Assembly (NCBI GenBank): GCA_029864945.1
Contig: JAOTSL010000053.1
Coordinates: 1-13,585, forward strand
Source: Gammaproteobacteria bacterium
Lineage (GTDB): Bacteria > Pseudomonadota > Gammaproteobacteria > S012-40
DNA: 13,585 nucleotides
Reading direction: 5' to 3'
The notes below the pieces were generated by a model. The model was not told the origin of the DNA. It searched no databases and saw only the letters and a program-made list of their open reading frames with translations. Shown here piece by piece: positions 11,832 to 13,585 of the stretch. Numbering within the stretch: position 1 is the stretch's first letter; each line of letters begins with the position of its first letter. A program made the translations under genes and the position numbers.

Positions 11832-12680
11832 ATGTATAAAATAAAACATCCACTCATTGCCCTTACACTAATCACTTCAAGCTTTTTACTTTCTCATACG
11901 GCATTTTCTGCTGACGAGAATTTTCGCCTCAGAGCACATCAAAATAACGCGGATATAAACACACTAAGCGATATAGAGGCGGAAATAAAATTTGGCAACA
12001 CGGTATCGGCCCGTATTCTTGGTCAATTCAAAGAATATGATAATGAAAAACTAAAACGTTATGTATCGCTAGTAGGTAAATCACTGGCAATGAATTCAAG
12101 CCGTGACGAAATCGAGTTCCATTTTAGCATCCTTGACGCTGACTTTATTAATGCTTATTCAGCACCAGGTGGTTATGTATTCATCACTAAGGGTGCAATA
12201 AAGGCCATGCGAGACGAGTCAGAGCTGGCTGCAGTTTTGGCTCACGAAATAGCACATATCACTGAAAAACACATTATTAAGGAATTTAAGATACGGGGCC
12301 AGGATAACTCAGCTACAGCTGGAATATCCAATCTTCTCGGGAGTTCATCCAGTTCGGCAAAAGTTGCATTTACTCAGTCAGTAGACAATGCAGTTAATAA
12401 ATTATTGAATAAAGGGTTTAAAAAAGACGAAGAACTTAATGCAGATAAGGTTGCATTACTTTTATTAGCAACTACCGGATATGACCCTTCATCAATGCAA
12501 CGTTACCTAAAGCGTATAAAAAAGATCACGAACAAAACAAAGCCAACGAAACACAAACCCACACACCCCCCTACTTCGCAACGTATTAAGTCATTACAAT
12601 CAATTGCAAAACAGGAAGGGCTCGACAAATTAAAACTACCAAAAGCTAAGTCTAGGTTTAAAAAATATGTCAAAATTTAA
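11832..12680 (+). CDS. Periplasmic M48-family zinc metalloprotease
   Basis: A 282-residue exported protease. A signal peptide ends near residue 27 (Phe-Ser-Ala); there is no lipobox cysteine. The M48 domain shows the zinc site HEIAH at residues 138-142, with Glu139 as catalytic base, and the third ligand in Glu-Leu-Asn-Ala-Asp (201-205). The preceding stretch NAYSAPGGYVFITKGAI is the conserved substrate-side strand of this family. It is far shorter than E. coli BepA and lacks its TPR region, so it resembles the compact LoiP/YcaL type that works on envelope proteins. The C-terminus is strongly basic and contains PTHPPTSQRIKSL, a usual closing motif. AAGGGA lies 8 bases before the ATG. It overlaps the next gene, an outer-membrane barrel, by 14 bases, suggesting linked production; whether the barrel is a substrate is speculation. 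Confidence 0.92.
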   Translation: MYKIKHPLIALTLITSSFLLSHTAFSADENFRLRAHQNNADINTLSDIEAEIKFGNTVSARILGQFKEYDNEKLKRYVSLVGKSLAMNSSRDEIEFHFSILDADFINAYSAPGGYVFITKGAIKAMRDESELAAVLAHEIAHITEKHIIKEFKIRGQDNSATAGISNLLGSSSSSAKVAFTQSVDNAVNKLLNKGFKKDEELNADKVALLLLATTGYDPSSMQRYLKRIKKITNKTKPTKHKPTHPPTSQRIKSLQSIAKQEGLDKLKLPKAKSRFKKYVKI

Positions 12681-13585
12681 AGTGTTCGGATTATATAAAA
12701 ATAAAGCACGAATACTCTTAATTTATTTCTGTTTGTTATTAATCAGCATAAGCTCTGTATTGGCCGACCAATATCATTACAACAATGTGCTCATCGGTAA
12801 CCGTGCAACAGGCTTGGCCGGCTCATATGTGGCAGTATCTGACGACCCTTCGGGTCTATTTTACAATCCATCCGGTATTGTGTATTCATCAACCACCAAT
12901 ATCACAGCCAATATGAATGCGTACAAATATGCACGTACTAAATATGTCGCTGCTCTAACAACATCAACCGGAAAGAACGTAGACTGGATTCGCACATCAT
13001 CAGCTTTAGTACCAAGTTTTTTTGGAATAACGCAACCCCTAGGGCCAGGAACTATTGGTTTTTCCTATGCAATCACAGATTCAATTTTAGAAGATCAAAC
13101 TCAAAGTTTTAACGATATTCGCCAAGCTGGAACTACATACACTATCAATTTCAACAATCAAGATATTACAAATAATGTAGGTCCGTCTTATGCTATCGCG
13201 CTCGGTGAAAAAGTTTCATTAGGACTTACTGTTTATGCCTATTTCAGAAATAAAAAGCGGATTTTCAATCAAATATATCAATTAGCCACTGATGGCATAG
13301 CCAACGAAAACTTGGTAGATCAACCACCCTTTTATATTTCAAATCAATATTTTTCATTAAAAGAATATGGTGTAAAACCCATACTGGGCATCACCTATTC
13401 GCCCTTTGATAAATTGTCATTGGGATTTACGTTTACACAAACGTACCTATTCAAATCAAGCATTGAGCAGCAAGATAGTGAGGCATCTAATATTTGTTAC
13501 AACTCAGTTATTGATAAACAGGAAAGATGCGATAGCGCCACACCAACGTCATTTCTCCTTACTCAACAAGGTGCAAATACAAAAC
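12667..13585 (+). CDS. FadL/OmpP1-like outer-membrane protein, 5' part (3' end outside window)
   Basis: The frame is open from the ATG at 12667 to the right edge, 306 codons, with no stop. A signal peptide runs to about residue 33 (Ser-Val-Leu-Ala). The mature start, NVLIGNRATGLAGSYVAVSDDPSGLFYNPSGIVY, shown here in two parts as GNRATGLAGSYVAVSDD and PSGLFYNPSGI, is the hallmark of FadL/OmpP1-type and related barrels (Gly-x-Arg-Ala-x-Gly, Ala-Val-(Ala/Ser)-Asp-Asp, Tyr-Asn-Pro-(Ala/Ser)-Gly). After it come alternating polar and aromatic strands typical of a beta-barrel (GLTVYAYFRN, LSLGFTFTQTYLF). Two cysteines near the edge (CYNSVIDKQERC) could form a loop disulfide. The family moves hydrophobic compounds across the outer membrane, but other PorV-like roles are possible. 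The 14-base overlap with the protease gene indicates one operon. Confidence 0.85.
   Translation, partial: MSKFKVFGLYKNKARILLIYFCLLLISISSVLADQYHYNNVLIGNRATGLAGSYVAVSDDPSGLFYNPSGIVYSSTTNITANMNAYKYARTKYVAALTTSTGKNVDWIRTSSALVPSFFGITQPLGPGTIGFSYAITDSILEDQTQSFNDIRQAGTTYTINFNNQDITNNVGPSYAIALGEKVSLGLTVYAYFRNKKRIFNQIYQLATDGIANENLVDQPPFYISNQYFSLKEYGVKPILGITYSPFDKLSLGFTFTQTYLFKSSIEQQDSEASNICYNSVIDKQERCDSATPTSFLLTQQGANTK

Overview
The window looks like AT-rich chromosomal DNA of a free-living, probably aquatic gammaproteobacterium. The supporting signs are a DUF47-PiT phosphate-transport pair, an asymmetric-Ap4A-hydrolase-like Nudix protein, a CHASE2 adenylate cyclase, an acidic LysM protein that recalls FimV, and a FadL-like outer-membrane protein. 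This is inference from gene families; nothing seen fixes a genus. No rRNA, tRNA, CRISPR array, transposase or integrase was seen.

Left part, + strand (1-2477). The 3' part of an unrecognised gene enters the window and ends at 750. After a 384-base gap comes a tight three-gene operon: two different Roadblock/LC7 proteins whose genes overlap by 10 bases, then a stand-alone protoglobin behind a near-perfect ribosome binding site. Roadblock proteins usually regulate small Ras-like GTPases (MglB acting on MglA), and protoglobins bind haem gases, so the operon may link a gas or redox signal to a GTPase switch. No GTPase is visible in the window. A bidirectional terminator closes the operon.

Middle part, - strand (2592-8502). 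In transcription order this holds a Nudix hydrolase, a 990-residue protein fusing a CheW domain to a C-terminal LysM domain through a very long acidic linker and one short membrane segment, and then a DUF47 (PhoU-like) gene with a PiT phosphate transporter gene behind its own predicted promoter. The CheW-LysM protein is the most unusual item: it appears able to connect a chemosensory array in the cytoplasm to the cell wall. A strong 91-base imperfect hairpin lies just upstream of it.

Right part, + strand (8724-13585). A CHASE2 class IIIb adenylate cyclase is transcribed divergently from the Nudix gene, with a perfect 16-base palindrome between them. Then come three exported-protein genes: a periplasmic SH3b protein, a small M48 metalloprotease, and an outer-membrane FadL/OmpP1-like barrel. 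The barrel gene overlaps the protease gene by 14 bases and runs off the right edge.

Taken together, the window is rich in signalling and cell-envelope genes (GTPase regulators, gas sensor, chemosensory adaptor, cAMP synthesis, wall-binding and protease functions) plus phosphate uptake. Direct functional links between these blocks are not shown by the sequence.
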